Shown piece by piece: positions 1 through 10,569 of a stretch of 64,000 nt of DNA; the first letter of the stretch is position 1; each line of letters opens with the position of its first letter. Both the position numbers and the translations under genes were made by a program. The notes under the pieces were generated by a model. The model was given only the letters and a program-made list of their open reading frames with translations, did not search any database and was not told where the DNA came from. Where the stretch lies: the NCBI RefSeq assembly GCF_947623445.1, contig NC_135246.1:15173856-15237855 (forward strand), written 5' to 3'. Origin of the DNA: Clavelina lepadiformis (Eukaryota; Chordata; Ascidiacea; Aplousobranchia; Clavelinidae).

Positions 1-2696
1 CCACTGAACGCTTTGTACTGATCTTTCACAGATGTGTTAAACAAATAATCCAAGTAAGCATCGACATAATCTTTGCGATTTAGTCCTGTAACTGCCATAC
101 TGGAGCCATTTGGAACCAGGTCGATAGTGTTCTTTTCACCAAAATTGTCGGTAGTAACAGTGAAATTTAAACAAAAAATATCCTCAATATTTTCATGGCT
201 AGTTTCATTGTAATCCAGCAACTGCTGCATGCCTTTTGCTACCGTGGGATCTAGTTCATGCAGATCAGCAAGTGTGGGCTTTTCTCCCAGCAACTTCTTG
301 TACAAAGCAAGTGGAAACTGGATATCAATTATTGTGCTGTTATAAATAGCCAGCCCACATAATAAACCAACCAAGAAATACATTGCATCGGTTTCAAGGC
401 CAAAGTTTGAAAACCACATCAGCCTTGAATCTTCATAGTAACGAAACATACCATACTTTGGATCAATGACTTCTTGGAGGATAAGCATAAAAAACTCTTT
501 TCGTACACCGCCAGCATCTTGGCCCTCTTCGCCAGTAAAAGTGACCACCAAGGGCTTTTTCAAGCTGTGCATGTCAACATGTGCAAGCTTCGCTAAAGCT
601 TCTTGCACCAAACTTTGGCGATTTATTTCCAATTCCAAGACTGGTTGTTCAACTGAATGATTTCCAGGCAGACCGAAGATGGAAGCAACGTTTCGAGTTT
701 GAGCCTCACTGAACGCCACCCGCATCTGCCACGTGGCATCGATTTGTAGCAATGAGGTTTTTGCTTCAGAGTTTAGGATAAAAGGATAATTGCAAAATGA
801 AACACGATTATTTTTTAGCCAACTCATATAATCTTCTTCTAAATTTATGTGATCAGTAATGCAGGGAAGATAAAATTTCTCATATGGGATGATAGGTTTT
901 TCCATACTGTTACTGACTTGGTTCAATTTGCCCAAAAATTCAAGAGCAGCTCGCAGAAAATTCTGAACTTCAGGATAATGAACTGGTATAGGCTTTTTAA
1001 GAATATATTCAATTGATTCCTTGTAAAGATCAACTGGCCGTATAAAATAAACTGGCTCCAAAGTTGCATACCAGTAATTAAGCACTTTAGCTGCAGGTGG
1101 GACTAATGCCATGCACTTCATAGCAAATGGTATTGTAATCAGTTCATAATACTCAGAGTTAGTAAAAAGATGACACTCAGGGAGATGGATATATAACCTT
1201 AAGGCTTCAATGTCAGGTGGACTGGCCTTAAGACTGGGTATGAGGTTACTGTTCAGATGAGCTGCCATTTTGGAAGACACTTGTTCACATTTACAGTCGC
1301 CAATTTTCGAAAAAGCAAGGCGAGCTGCCATAAGGCTGATGCCATGATAATGTGGGGTCGTTTTCACGTGATCATCTGCGAGAAATGAAGCGTTCAAACA
1401 TGATTGCGATGACATTACAACGTCCAAATATTTGGCAACATCTGGAGTCAATTGGTTACCAGGGGAAGCTTCAAGTTTAGCAACAAATTCATTTGATATG
1501 GACATTATGCAGCTGTGTTTGATTTTTTCACAAAAATCTGACGCTTGTACATTGAGATTTCTTGTAATAAGAACGGATCCATCACCACCAGCTGCAATTT
1601 CTTTCACATAAACTGACATTTCAAGACCACTGTGATCCATGGAGTTATTACTGGTGTGGAGATATGGTAGTTCTAGAAATGATAAAGAATGAGGAAGAAA
1701 GTTCTCTTTTTCTTTTGCTGAATAACCAAGCTGATTTTCTGAATTATTTCCAAACCCATATACATGACCAAAATTGCCATCTGGAACATAAGTCATGGTA
1801 TGATTCTGACCACAGGCAATTTGTGTCACCTTTTTACCCATTAATTCAAAGACCATGCGGGGATTGACAGTGGGTGGATTATGCTTTGCAAATCCATGAC
1901 CAAGTTGTCCATACGCATTAGATCCGAAGGTAAACACACCACCCTTTATTGTAAGCGCAACACTGTGACTTTCACCAGCATCAATAAATGTCACGACTTG
2001 GGTGCGTAGTGATTTCAGTAGAGCTGGATCCATTGAATTTGTTGTATGACCAAGACCAAGTTGGCCACAATCGTTTCTTCCCCAACCAAACACTGTTCCA
2101 GATGCAGTAAGAGCAAAGCTATGCCAATATCCTGCGGCAATTTGTAAAAACGGTATACCTTGCAAAGAAACCATGGGCATTGCTTCACTAATGTTTTCAT
2201 GGTTTGCACCCAGTCCTAACTGACCATACTTGTTGTTGCCTGTAGACATTACGGTACCATTACTACACAAAAACAGGCTGTGTTCCTGACCACAAGCAAC
2301 CATAACTATCTTGGGCGAAGTTGAAAATTTTACCAATTTAGGTACACTAAAGCTGCTACTGTCTTTCAAACCAAGTTGACCATGAAGATTTAGGCCCCAT
2401 GCATACAACCTTCCATTGTTATCAATAGCGAAGAAATGTCCACCACCAGCACTAACAGCAACTACTGTAATTGTTTCCAAGGCACTTACTTTGCTTTCTT
2501 TCTCAGAATGACCAAGTACATCATTTGCACTACCATAGGTATGCACAGAACCATCATTTAACAAAATGATGACTGAAAACTGATGAATGCAAACAAACTT
2601 GACTATTTTCTTGTCAAAAAAAGGCAGCCTAGTTGGTAGGGCATTTGATTTGCTTCCAAAAAATCTTGAAATATTGTTGGAGCCCCACGAATACAT
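1..2696 (-). CDS. HERC4-like: HERC-type E3 ubiquitin ligase (RCC1 repeats + HECT), 3' end off the window
   Basis: One uninterrupted reading frame of about 898 codons runs from ATG 2696-2694 to the left edge. An in-frame stop at 2729-2727 lies just upstream, and the protein opens MYSWG, as first RCC1 blades of HERC proteins do. RCC1-type motifs recur down to about residue 330 (AWGLNLHGQLGL, STGNNKYGQLGLG, GWGRNDCGQLGLG, TFGSNAYGQLGHG). A long middle region follows. The HECT N-lobe begins near residue 700 with VTFTGEEGQDAGGVRKEFF and then DPKYGMF, closely HERC3/HERC4-like. Vertebrate HERC3/4 are about 1050 residues, so some 150 residues, including the catalytic HECT cysteine, lie outside. By family, the HECT lobe transfers ubiquitin to substrates and the RCC1 propeller binds partners. 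There is no intron in 2.7 kb, which suggests a retrocopy or intron loss. The family is certain; HERC3 versus HERC4 is not. Confidence 0.93.
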   Translation of the reverse strand, partial: MYSWGSNNISRFFGSKSNALPTRLPFFDKKIVKFVCIHQFSVIILLNDGSVHTYGSANDVLGHSEKESKVSALETITVVAVSAGGGHFFAIDNNGRLYAWGLNLHGQLGLKDSSSFSVPKLVKFSTSPKIVMVACGQEHSLFLCSNGTVMSTGNNKYGQLGLGANHENISEAMPMVSLQGIPFLQIAAGYWHSFALTASGTVFGWGRNDCGQLGLGHTTNSMDPALLKSLRTQVVTFIDAGESHSVALTIKGGVFTFGSNAYGQLGHGFAKHNPPTVNPRMVFELMGKKVTQIACGQNHTMTYVPDGNFGHVYGFGNNSENQLGYSAKEKENFLPHSLSFLELPYLHTSNNSMDHSGLEMSVYVKEIAAGGDGSVLITRNLNVQASDFCEKIKHSCIMSISNEFVAKLEASPGNQLTPDVAKYLDVVMSSQSCLNASFLADDHVKTTPHYHGISLMAARLAFSKIGDCKCEQVSSKMAAHLNSNLIPSLKASPPDIEALRLYIHLPECHLFTNSEYYELITIPFAMKCMALVPPAAKVLNYWYATLEPVYFIRPVDLYKESIEYILKKPIPVHYPEVQNFLRAALEFLGKLNQVSNSMEKPIIPYEKFYLPCITDHINLEEDYMSWLKNNRVSFCNYPFILNSEAKTSLLQIDATWQMRVAFSEAQTRNVASIFGLPGNHSVEQPVLELEINRQSLVQEALAKLAHVDMHSLKKPLVVTFTGEEGQDAGGVRKEFFMLILQEVIDPKYGMFRYYEDSRLMWFSNFGLETDAMYFLVGLLCGLAIYNSTIIDIQFPLALYKKLLGEKPTLADLHELDPTVAKGMQQLLDYNETSHENIEDIFCLNFTVTTDNFGEKNTIDLVPNGSSMAVTGLNRKDYVDAYLDYLFNTSVKDQYKAFS

Positions 2697-5600
2697 ATCC
2701 AGATTTTGATTCAGAATAAATGCAAATTACAAACAGACATTTGGCAGATTTTGTGCTTTTCGCATTTACCAGATATTTTTTTTCAGGTTATCGGACCAAC
2801 ATTTAGCTTTCACAAATAGCTCTGTTAGAATTATAATAATATTTATATTATAGATTGATGTTATGTGTTTGATAGCACATGATATGCTATTTCTCAACAG
2901 ATTTCCAGCTTACTCAAACACATACAATTACTCCTTAACGAAACGTGTATCACATGTACACAAAAGGTTCTTCAAGACGCAAGTCAAAAGTATGCATAAA
3001 TGTTCATTAATAAACAAACAGAATGAGTTTGCTACTTTAAATGCAAAAACATACACAATAAAACTTTTTAAGAAGCTGCAAAGATTTTTCTTTTGACACC
3101 CTGATTTTGTTACCAAGAAATGCTACCAGCTCTATTAAAGCTAGTACACAACCTACTTTTCTTAACAATACATGAGGATGGAGAAATACGCTACAGGCCT
3201 GCAGATTAAAAGGTAAGCCTAAGGTAGAGTTTGGTAAAAATCATGCATACAAAGGATAAAATTTTGACAAGCAAAGTTTCTGCAATCTTTAGTTATTAAT
3301 AGATAATGTGTATTGGCCATGCTTGCTTTGCTGGTTAGTTTCATTCAAACACCAGCATGTACATAAAAATAAGCACTGGTAAATTGTCTTTCAAATTTAA
3401 TGTCAAAAAATCTTTTGTCCACAGTCCTCATTTCCAGCAACAAACTGCGTGCGCAAAGTAACCAAAAATGCCGATTTTCATAATTCAATTATCTCAATAA
3501 CAAATGCAGTTTGATAGTTAAAATAAGCCTATTACCGATTCCATTACACTAATTAAAAGCCTGCCAGGCCATTGTTAAGCTGAAACGTACGAGTCAATTG
3601 AGCACCATGCAAAAATTCATTCAATTCGTATTCAAACAGACTTGCCTAGTTTTCTACCAAAAATTAAAGTATGCAAGAAAAAATAGTCTGCACATATAAT
3701 TGGTAAGACTTTCTACTATGTTTCCATAGTAAGATATTTCTTCAAACTATGCAAAATATGGATACAAAAGTGTGAGCTGTTATTTTTTCTCAAATAAACT
3801 TGGGCTATTTTACTGCAATTTAAATCACTGCAATTCTATTTTAATAGATTAATTATACATCTTAAACACATAAAACCGAACAAAAAGAATAACCTTTCAT
3901 CGGATTGCAAAACGTTTTCATCATCATAAATTTACCAATTTGTTAAGACTAACCATTTTAAACTGCGGTTTGATATCCTGATTATAACACAGATCCATAC
4001 ATAAAAAGGTAAGAAAGGTGACAGTGCACTGGTGCAAACCATCAGATCAAACTGCTAACTTTATAGTGTAGCCTACATTGTGTAATGTGCATATATGTGC
4101 GAAAACCAGTCTGTTAAGTTTGTTAAAGATCTACCACTTGCACTTTTACCTTTTGCATGCACATTGTAACTGTATTTACAGTATCATTTCATACATCTAT
4201 ACATTTCTATCAAAGTTTGCATACAATAGAGCACAGCCTTGATTCTTGAGTTTGTCATAAATATGATCATTGCATGTCATGCAAATTTTTCAAGAAATTG
4301 ATTTGATATCCCGCACATATTGACACACCTATAGCCTTGTGTAGAAGTAGCAATCTGGTTTGAATACAAATACTATAGCTTATTGTCAGATTTTCAGATA
4401 AATGCAAATCAAGTTTGATAATCTGCGTCGCAATACACTAGCTTAGACTGGAAAGTATGGCAGTTTTTGATGAGGGCAGAGAAGCAGATTTTGGCAAAAT
4501 TTTACACTTGTTGTCGGATTTGCAACGGTCTTCATGAACAGTTCCAAATACCACAAAAATTCAAAACACAAAATGCATTAAAAGCTTTAACACTGGGCAA
4601 CCAGGTCTGGAGCAGAGATGAAGCAAGGTGGTGCAAATGCTCGTTAGATAAATAGACTACGTCTTAATAACTATTCTGATAACGTATAGGACTTTAGATG
4701 AAATAAAAAACTGTCATCAAGTTATAAAACTGACCTAGCGCATTTTGGGGTTAACACAAGTCTGTAGAAGTTAAGAAATGGCAACACCAGTCGGTGGAAG
4801 TTTTGCAGGTAAATTAGTCATGAAAAATAAAACTTTAGGTTGGTGAGTTTTCGAAGATTAAATTAGTATTGCGACTTCCTCATTTCTGCAGATGAATGTC
4901 ATAACTTCCGCACTTCCTCAGATTAGTGTTGGCAAATTTTAGGGATGAGCCAATCTCACAATCTGCCAATTTTATGGTACCGGTAGTCAAGAATCGAGAT
5001 AGGCTAAGCCTATAGCCGCCTCAAGTTTACACAAACACTGGGCTTTGCGGAAAACAACGTTTGAATAATTTTCACACATTAAATCGCATATTTATAAAAG
5101 TAGGCTATGTTGTCACCGTGCTGCTGCAATGTATTGCAAAGGGCCGCCGTTGCTTGCTTTAGATCTTGGACTCTTGCTTCTCTAGGTCAAAAAATGAACA
5201 TAACACAACAATCATTACGATCATGGCGCGTCAGCACAGAAATTTCGTCATGGGTACGTTACGTCATTTTTTGTTTAACGGCAAAGAACCAAATGATCAG
5301 GTCTAATCAATCGGCCAATAAAAAGATGGGTTCTGGGTTTAAACTTTGTTAAAATTAAAGCTAAAAATGGTTGACTTGTTTTATAAATAAATATTTGAAT
5401 TAGTTTTCTTTACCGAAATGCAAATCTATTGAATTTCGGGCAACTTGGGCCAAGCAAGAACTGAATTTTTTTGCGTTCAGTGCGGGATTTTCCCAAATCA
5501 TTGAACCAGTCAGAATCAGGGACCTCATGGACAAAATTGCCAATTCAGCGCTTTTGCAAATTGCAATACTTACTCGTTTCGGTCATTTTCACCGCGGTAA

Positions 5601-6582
5601 TATTTCCATTTTTTTATGTGTTTAGTACTTTGAAAAGTGCTACTAGGCGTAAAAATATTTATCGGTTTGTATTGTTTAGCAAACAATTTCGTTCTTTTTA
5701 AATCATACTTTGCGCTTAAAAACGACAAAATTGTCGTTTAGCAGCAGTGCTACAGCAGGGTTGATAGGCCCCACGCCCCAATGTGTTTTAATTTGCACTC
5801 CATGACAAAAGTAAGTTACCCTTATTTTCTAGAACCAGAAAAGCAGCACCCCCAAAATAAAAAGTGCATAGCTCACAGTAACAGATACACAAAATAACTG
5901 CAAGGTAGTGTCTGCACCAATGTAATCCAGGTTGGATACCGGTAGTTTGCTAAGTGTATGGGAGGATTAAAATTAATTGTGCGTATAATGGCTTTTGTTG
6001 CGTGGGGGATTTTTCTCCCAAAAACAGCAAACTTTCCAATCTGGGTCGTAATGGCCTCAGGCAAAGCAAGAACGACGTTTGCTCCTGTGCCGTCTACAAC
6101 ATAAAAACGAAAAAATAAATAAAACGGTGTGTGTCAATCGGAACTTGCAGAAAGAACGGGAGACGTATAAGGCCATAAAGTGCTGACATCGATTGGAAAA
6201 TATGGAACCTTTAAATGAGAAGTCGTGGGTGCAAAGACACCAATTTTGGTGTAATGACTCTCAGTTATATCAAACAATTTAAAATTAAAATATTTTTAGG
6301 GAAATTTATCCACCCAGAATTGAATTTTCTCTTCACTTGTATATATCAACATGTTGTGCTAATAAATTGGAAAAACCATGACTTGGGCTCATTCTATCAA
6401 GATTTTGTTGCTTGAAATATGGTTTTTGAAATTTGTGTTTTGATGTAGGCTATATTTATATTTAATGTTTTTCTTCTTTATATGTTTATAAACCATTATT
6501 ATTAATCACAGCAATTTACTTGTGGTTGTAGTAAAATAGTTAACTTTGGACGAGCAATTGTTTTCCACTCTAAATACCTCTT
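2697..6582. other. Intergenic region between divergent HERC-like and PLP-enzyme genes
   Basis: No supported gene. A less AT-rich stretch near 5100-5330 carries CRE-like TGACGTAA on the minus strand and an inverted CCAAT box (5315-5319), and could be a distal promoter or untranslated first exon of the minus-strand gene. A 9-bp inverted repeat with a 2-base spacer lies at 5720-5739. Short open frames here show no family signature. Confidence 0.4.
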
Positions 6583-6723
6583 ATGACATTTACAAGTTTT
6601 GCGATCCATTTGGAAACTAAACCAATCAAAATATGTTTATCACTTTGTTCCCTTTTTAATCCAGTAGATATATATACTGTATATATAGTTATAACCAGTT
6701 TAAAACTTACAACTTCTGAAGTT

Positions 6724-8073
6724 ATGGCTGCTTTGTGTAACAATGGCGATGCTGGCAGAAGTGTTGTCACTAGGAAGTTTGGCACATTTCAATCTTCGAA
6801 CATTGAAGAGCAGCTTAAGGCGACAGAACTTCCAGACTATGTTCCACCAAATTTCCCTGTCTACTTGCCAAATTTCGTTAAGTACAAAGATTTAGAGGAT
6901 TTTCCTTTTGGAAAAATTATTAAGCAACGACATTTTCTATTAGATGAAGACTGGACATTTCTTAACCATGGTGCATTTGGCAGTATGTTAAAAGAATCTT
7001 TGAGTACCCAACAGTTACTTGAAGATTATGTCGAAAGGCAGCCAGTGAGGTTTATTGATCGTGAATTATTTCCACTGATTGTACATTCTCAGAAACGCTT
7101 GGCTCAATTTGTTCGATGTAAAGCAACCGATATTTCATTTGTGGAAAATGCAACAATGGGTACCAATGTTGTTCTGAACAGTTTAAACGTCGATAGGAAA
7201 AGCACCATTTTCTATCTCAACACTACTTATGGTGCAGTGAAAAAGTCCCTTAAACAGCTTCAGCAGAAGACAGGTGTGCAATTGCAAGAAGAAAACCTAA
7301 TCCCTCCCATAAAGAGCACTGAAGACATTTTAAAAGTGGTAAAAAATACACTTAAAGATGGTACGAAGTTAGCAATATTTGATCACATACCAAGTAACGC
7401 TGCTTTCGTAATGCCAGTAAAAGAACTTGTGGATATATGTCATCAAAAAAATGTTCCAGTGTTGATTGATGGTGCACATGCACTAGGGGCCATAGATTTA
7501 AATATTCCTGATATTGGTTCGGATTACTATGTCTCAAATTGTCATAAATGGCTATGTGGTCCAAAAGGGTGCGCTTTCCTCTATGTGAAACCAGAAGAGC
7601 AAAAAGGTATTACAGCTCTCACTGTCTCTCATGGCCATGGATATGGCTTTCAGTCAGAATTAACCTATACAGGTTTAAAGGATTACACTTCTTACCTGGC
7701 GCTCCAATGCTCTTTAAATTTTTGGGAGTGTGTTGGCCCAGAAGTTATCCGGTCGAGAATTACTAACGTTTTGCACAGAGCAGTGAAGTTACTGAAGACA
7801 AAGTGGAATGGAATCTTGTTAGCCCCTTTAGAAATGCACAGTACCATGTGCTGTGTCTCTCTGCCATCTCGCCTGTATGAGGGTCGAGAAATCTCTTATT
7901 CGTCTGCTGAGGAAATTCAGAATATTTTATACAATGACCATCATATTGAGGTTCCTATCAAGGAATATGGTGGCAAGTTATTTGTACGAATATCCGTTCA
8001 CATCTATAATGAGATTGAGGAATATCAGAAATTGGCTGATGCTGTTATAAGCTTATTAGACTTGTACGAATAG
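6724..8073 (+). CDS. Class V PLP-dependent aminotransferase-fold enzyme (isopenicillin-N-epimerase/cysteine desulfhydrase-like)
   Basis: Single-exon frame. I start at ATG 6724 (449 residues) because the frame also extends upstream to 6583, but those 47 residues are hydrophobic, low in similarity and probably 5' UTR. Family marks are FLNHGAFG near the N-terminus (cofactor and substrate loop), VENATMGTNVVLNSL, the PLP-contacting VLIDGAHALG, and SNCHKWLCGPKG, in which the Schiff-base lysine is codon 7546-7548 (K275 from this start). This is the fold-type I class V family that includes bacterial isopenicillin N epimerase-like proteins and plant L-cysteine desulfhydrase. Such enzymes act on small amino acids, often breaking C-S bonds or epimerising, but the substrate cannot be read from sequence. 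The gene lacks introns, like its divergent neighbour. The family call is firm and the reaction is unknown. Confidence 0.9.
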   Translation: MAALCNNGDAGRSVVTRKFGTFQSSNIEEQLKATELPDYVPPNFPVYLPNFVKYKDLEDFPFGKIIKQRHFLLDEDWTFLNHGAFGSMLKESLSTQQLLEDYVERQPVRFIDRELFPLIVHSQKRLAQFVRCKATDISFVENATMGTNVVLNSLNVDRKSTIFYLNTTYGAVKKSLKQLQQKTGVQLQEENLIPPIKSTEDILKVVKNTLKDGTKLAIFDHIPSNAAFVMPVKELVDICHQKNVPVLIDGAHALGAIDLNIPDIGSDYYVSNCHKWLCGPKGCAFLYVKPEEQKGITALTVSHGHGYGFQSELTYTGLKDYTSYLALQCSLNFWECVGPEVIRSRITNVLHRAVKLLKTKWNGILLAPLEMHSTMCCVSLPSRLYEGREISYSSAEEIQNILYNDHHIEVPIKEYGGKLFVRISVHIYNEIEEYQKLADAVISLLDLYE

Positions 8074-9631
8074 AGCTCTTTATTCAGGTTGACTTTTGCA
8101 AGGCGCTATCATTATGTTACTAAAACAATATTTGCATAATTACCTTCTGGCATATATTTCCAGGGAATCATGAATATAGATAGAAATATCTTAAACATTA
8201 TTATAAATACACTGTTTATGAAATTATATAATTATGCAAATTTATAAATATACGTAATATATCCTAAGTTACATTTATTTTTGCAATTTATTATTGTGGT
8301 TTTACTGATTTCTTAGCTATGCAGTTGAATCTCATCGTACATAACTCTAAGAGATTGGTTTTGCACGTTTTTAATTACGTTTAGTGGCCTGTTTTATTGC
8401 TTGCATTTACGGTACAAGGTCGCCTTTTTCTAATTCATTTTGCAGTGAGTGACTTTGTGCGGCTGTATCGAAGATTTAGAACATTGATTTAAGCATATAT
8501 TAATTGCGTTTTCCTGTACAGTGTACCTTTTGTTTTACTATTCTTGGTATCTTTGTTCATTGAACATTCTAATCTTTGTATTCAGGGTACAGTGGAAACT
8601 TGCTAACACAGTTGAAGTTGTAATAAAATTACTTTGCGACATTAATTCAGTTTATCTCAGGGTTTCACCAATCTATGTGCAGGAAACATTTTATAATTTA
8701 GAAGCAATTTTTGAGTTGACTACAATTGCACAATTAAAACTATCAGTCATGCACTCAGCTGCAAAAAAATATCGATTGCCTACAGCTCTGAAGTATATAC
8801 ATATAATTTGTGTTTTGTTTAAACTAGTCCATGTAAATGTCTTTTCCCCATTGTGATATAACAATCATGGATTAGTCATTTATTGGCAATTGCCTGAACC
8901 TTAGGCAAGCATGGTGCTGGAGGACAATATGATTTATGATTTAGATTTCATGGATTTTGATTTCATATAGATTTCATGATTTTCAGAAAAAAAGCATACT
9001 GTAGCGTGCAAGCTTTTTCAATCTTGTTGGAACACTTACAAGTCAGTGTTCTAGTGAAGTAGTTTTTTAATGTTGCATGATGCACCATGAGCAAAAATGT
9101 TTAAAAACCACTGATTTATAGGCTAAGTATGTTTTCTACTGTCTTGTTTTAATCAGGTTTGTTCTACGTAATAGTTTACATACATTTTTCTGGTACAGTA
9201 GTTCCTTTTTTATGAAGATTAAAATTTGTTTGATCTATTTAGTTGTACTATAATATGTGGAAATGTCATGCAATTAGCTCCGCTAAATAATGTTTAACTA
9301 TTTATTATATTCATTTACCCTGTTACCCTTGGCTTCATTTCAAAGGCCTTCTATAGGTCATTTTAAAGTTCTGTTACATTTCAGTATTTCTTACAATCTA
9401 ATAGCCTTTATCTCATTTGTTATTAGTTGGGATCTTTACTTGTGCGCGATATGTTTCTTGCTGTCAAATTCTTTAGGCTTATCTTTTTACTTACATGGTT
9501 GTGAATGCCTCCACTGAGGTTTTTGGACCTTACACTGGAGCGTACAGGATAGTTTTAGGTTGCAGAGCCATGAGTTTATAAAATGTAAAATGCAAAACTA
9601 GCATTATGCCAAATCTATTAACAAAACGAAT
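8074..9631. other. Intergenic, 3' of the PLP-enzyme gene
   Basis: AT-rich sequence with no supported gene. A 111-codon open frame at 8521-8856 lacks an ATG at its 5' end and has no recognisable motif, so I treat it as 3' untranslated or spacer DNA. Confidence 0.4.
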
Positions 9632-9639
9632 CACCAGAG

Positions 9640-9957
9640 CAGAGGTCGGGAACCTATGGCTTGTGAGCCAGATGTTGCTCTTTTGATATTGGTGTCTGGC
9701 TCGCAGAAAAATCTAAGCTGGCATTTATTAGCACGATTGTTACGAATAATACGTTTTCTGTAATTGCAAGTCGCATCAACAGTAAGAAGCATGTTATTAA
9801 AGAGTAAATTCAGACATTTACCGTTGTCTAAAATTGCTGGTTTTGCTTAAAAATGCACATGTTAGTTGCATTAAGTGTTGAAAAATATTATATGGAAATA
9901 CAATTAAAAATATATAACTTACATGGCTCCCTCAGCCAAAAATGTTCCCAACCCCTG
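9640..9957. mobile_element. Non-autonomous hAT element (318 bp) with 8-bp target duplication
   Basis: The left end reads CAGAGGTCGGGAAC and the right end, reverse complemented, CAGGGGTTGGGAAC: 12 of 14 positions match. The subterminal parts also pair (a GGCT..GAGCCA motif on both sides). Flanks are CACCAGAG (9632-9639) and CACTAGAG (9958-9965), an 8-bp duplication with one mismatch, as hAT transposases leave. No transposase is encoded. Boundaries are well supported. Confidence 0.85.
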
Positions 9958-9965
9958 CACTAGAG

Positions 9966-10569
9966 GGTATTTAAATTTCAAGGAATGATTTTTTTATTTA
10001 ACAAAGTGCTGGTTATGCCCTGGAGGCCACAAAAACACTTCAAGCTTTACAAAATTCTCTGTAAATAAGTTTCCAGTTATTTGCAAGGTGTTTGTATTCA
10101 CCTTAAGTAATGGATAGTTTGCTTGAACTAGTAAAATTGCTTTGAGTTAACCAAAGTTGCAAACTAAGTGAAGTCATGTTAACAAGCTTTCATTGTATAT
10201 TTAGTGATATTATGACATTCTTAATAGTTCGTAAATTTTGTGTTTGAAATAGTTTCAACAGTTTGCTACCTGCATACTTGTGATGTCATTGTTTTGGATT
10301 GTGTTTTTTAATGTTTGTATGCAATGAACATGTAACATTTGATTTTGTGGTACTTGCATTCTAAAATCCATGTTTAATGTTCCGTTGCTGTGAAATTTGA
10401 CAGTCACCTAGCTATTTTTATGTTTAGATCCGGGAATATAGGCCAAGCTATTACCATACATTTTAGAAATCTTTTTGTAACATGGTAAATTGATGTGTGG
10501 TAAATTTGGTTAAATAACTATTATCTCTAAGTAATTTCTGAAGTTTCATGTATTGGATAAGTGGGAGCA
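9966..10569. other. Intergenic, upstream of the ZC3H13-like gene
   Basis: AT-rich upstream region with no gene or clear promoter motif. A non-coding 5' exon of the downstream gene could lie here but cannot be placed. Confidence 0.35.

Noticed and set aside
5107-5352. 81-codon open frame upstream of the HERC-like gene
   Set aside because: No homology signal; it overlaps the region that looks more like a promoter or untranslated exon.
8521-8856. 111-codon open frame downstream of the PLP-enzyme gene
   Set aside because: It begins at GTG rather than ATG, has no motif, and has composition like the surrounding AT-rich spacer.
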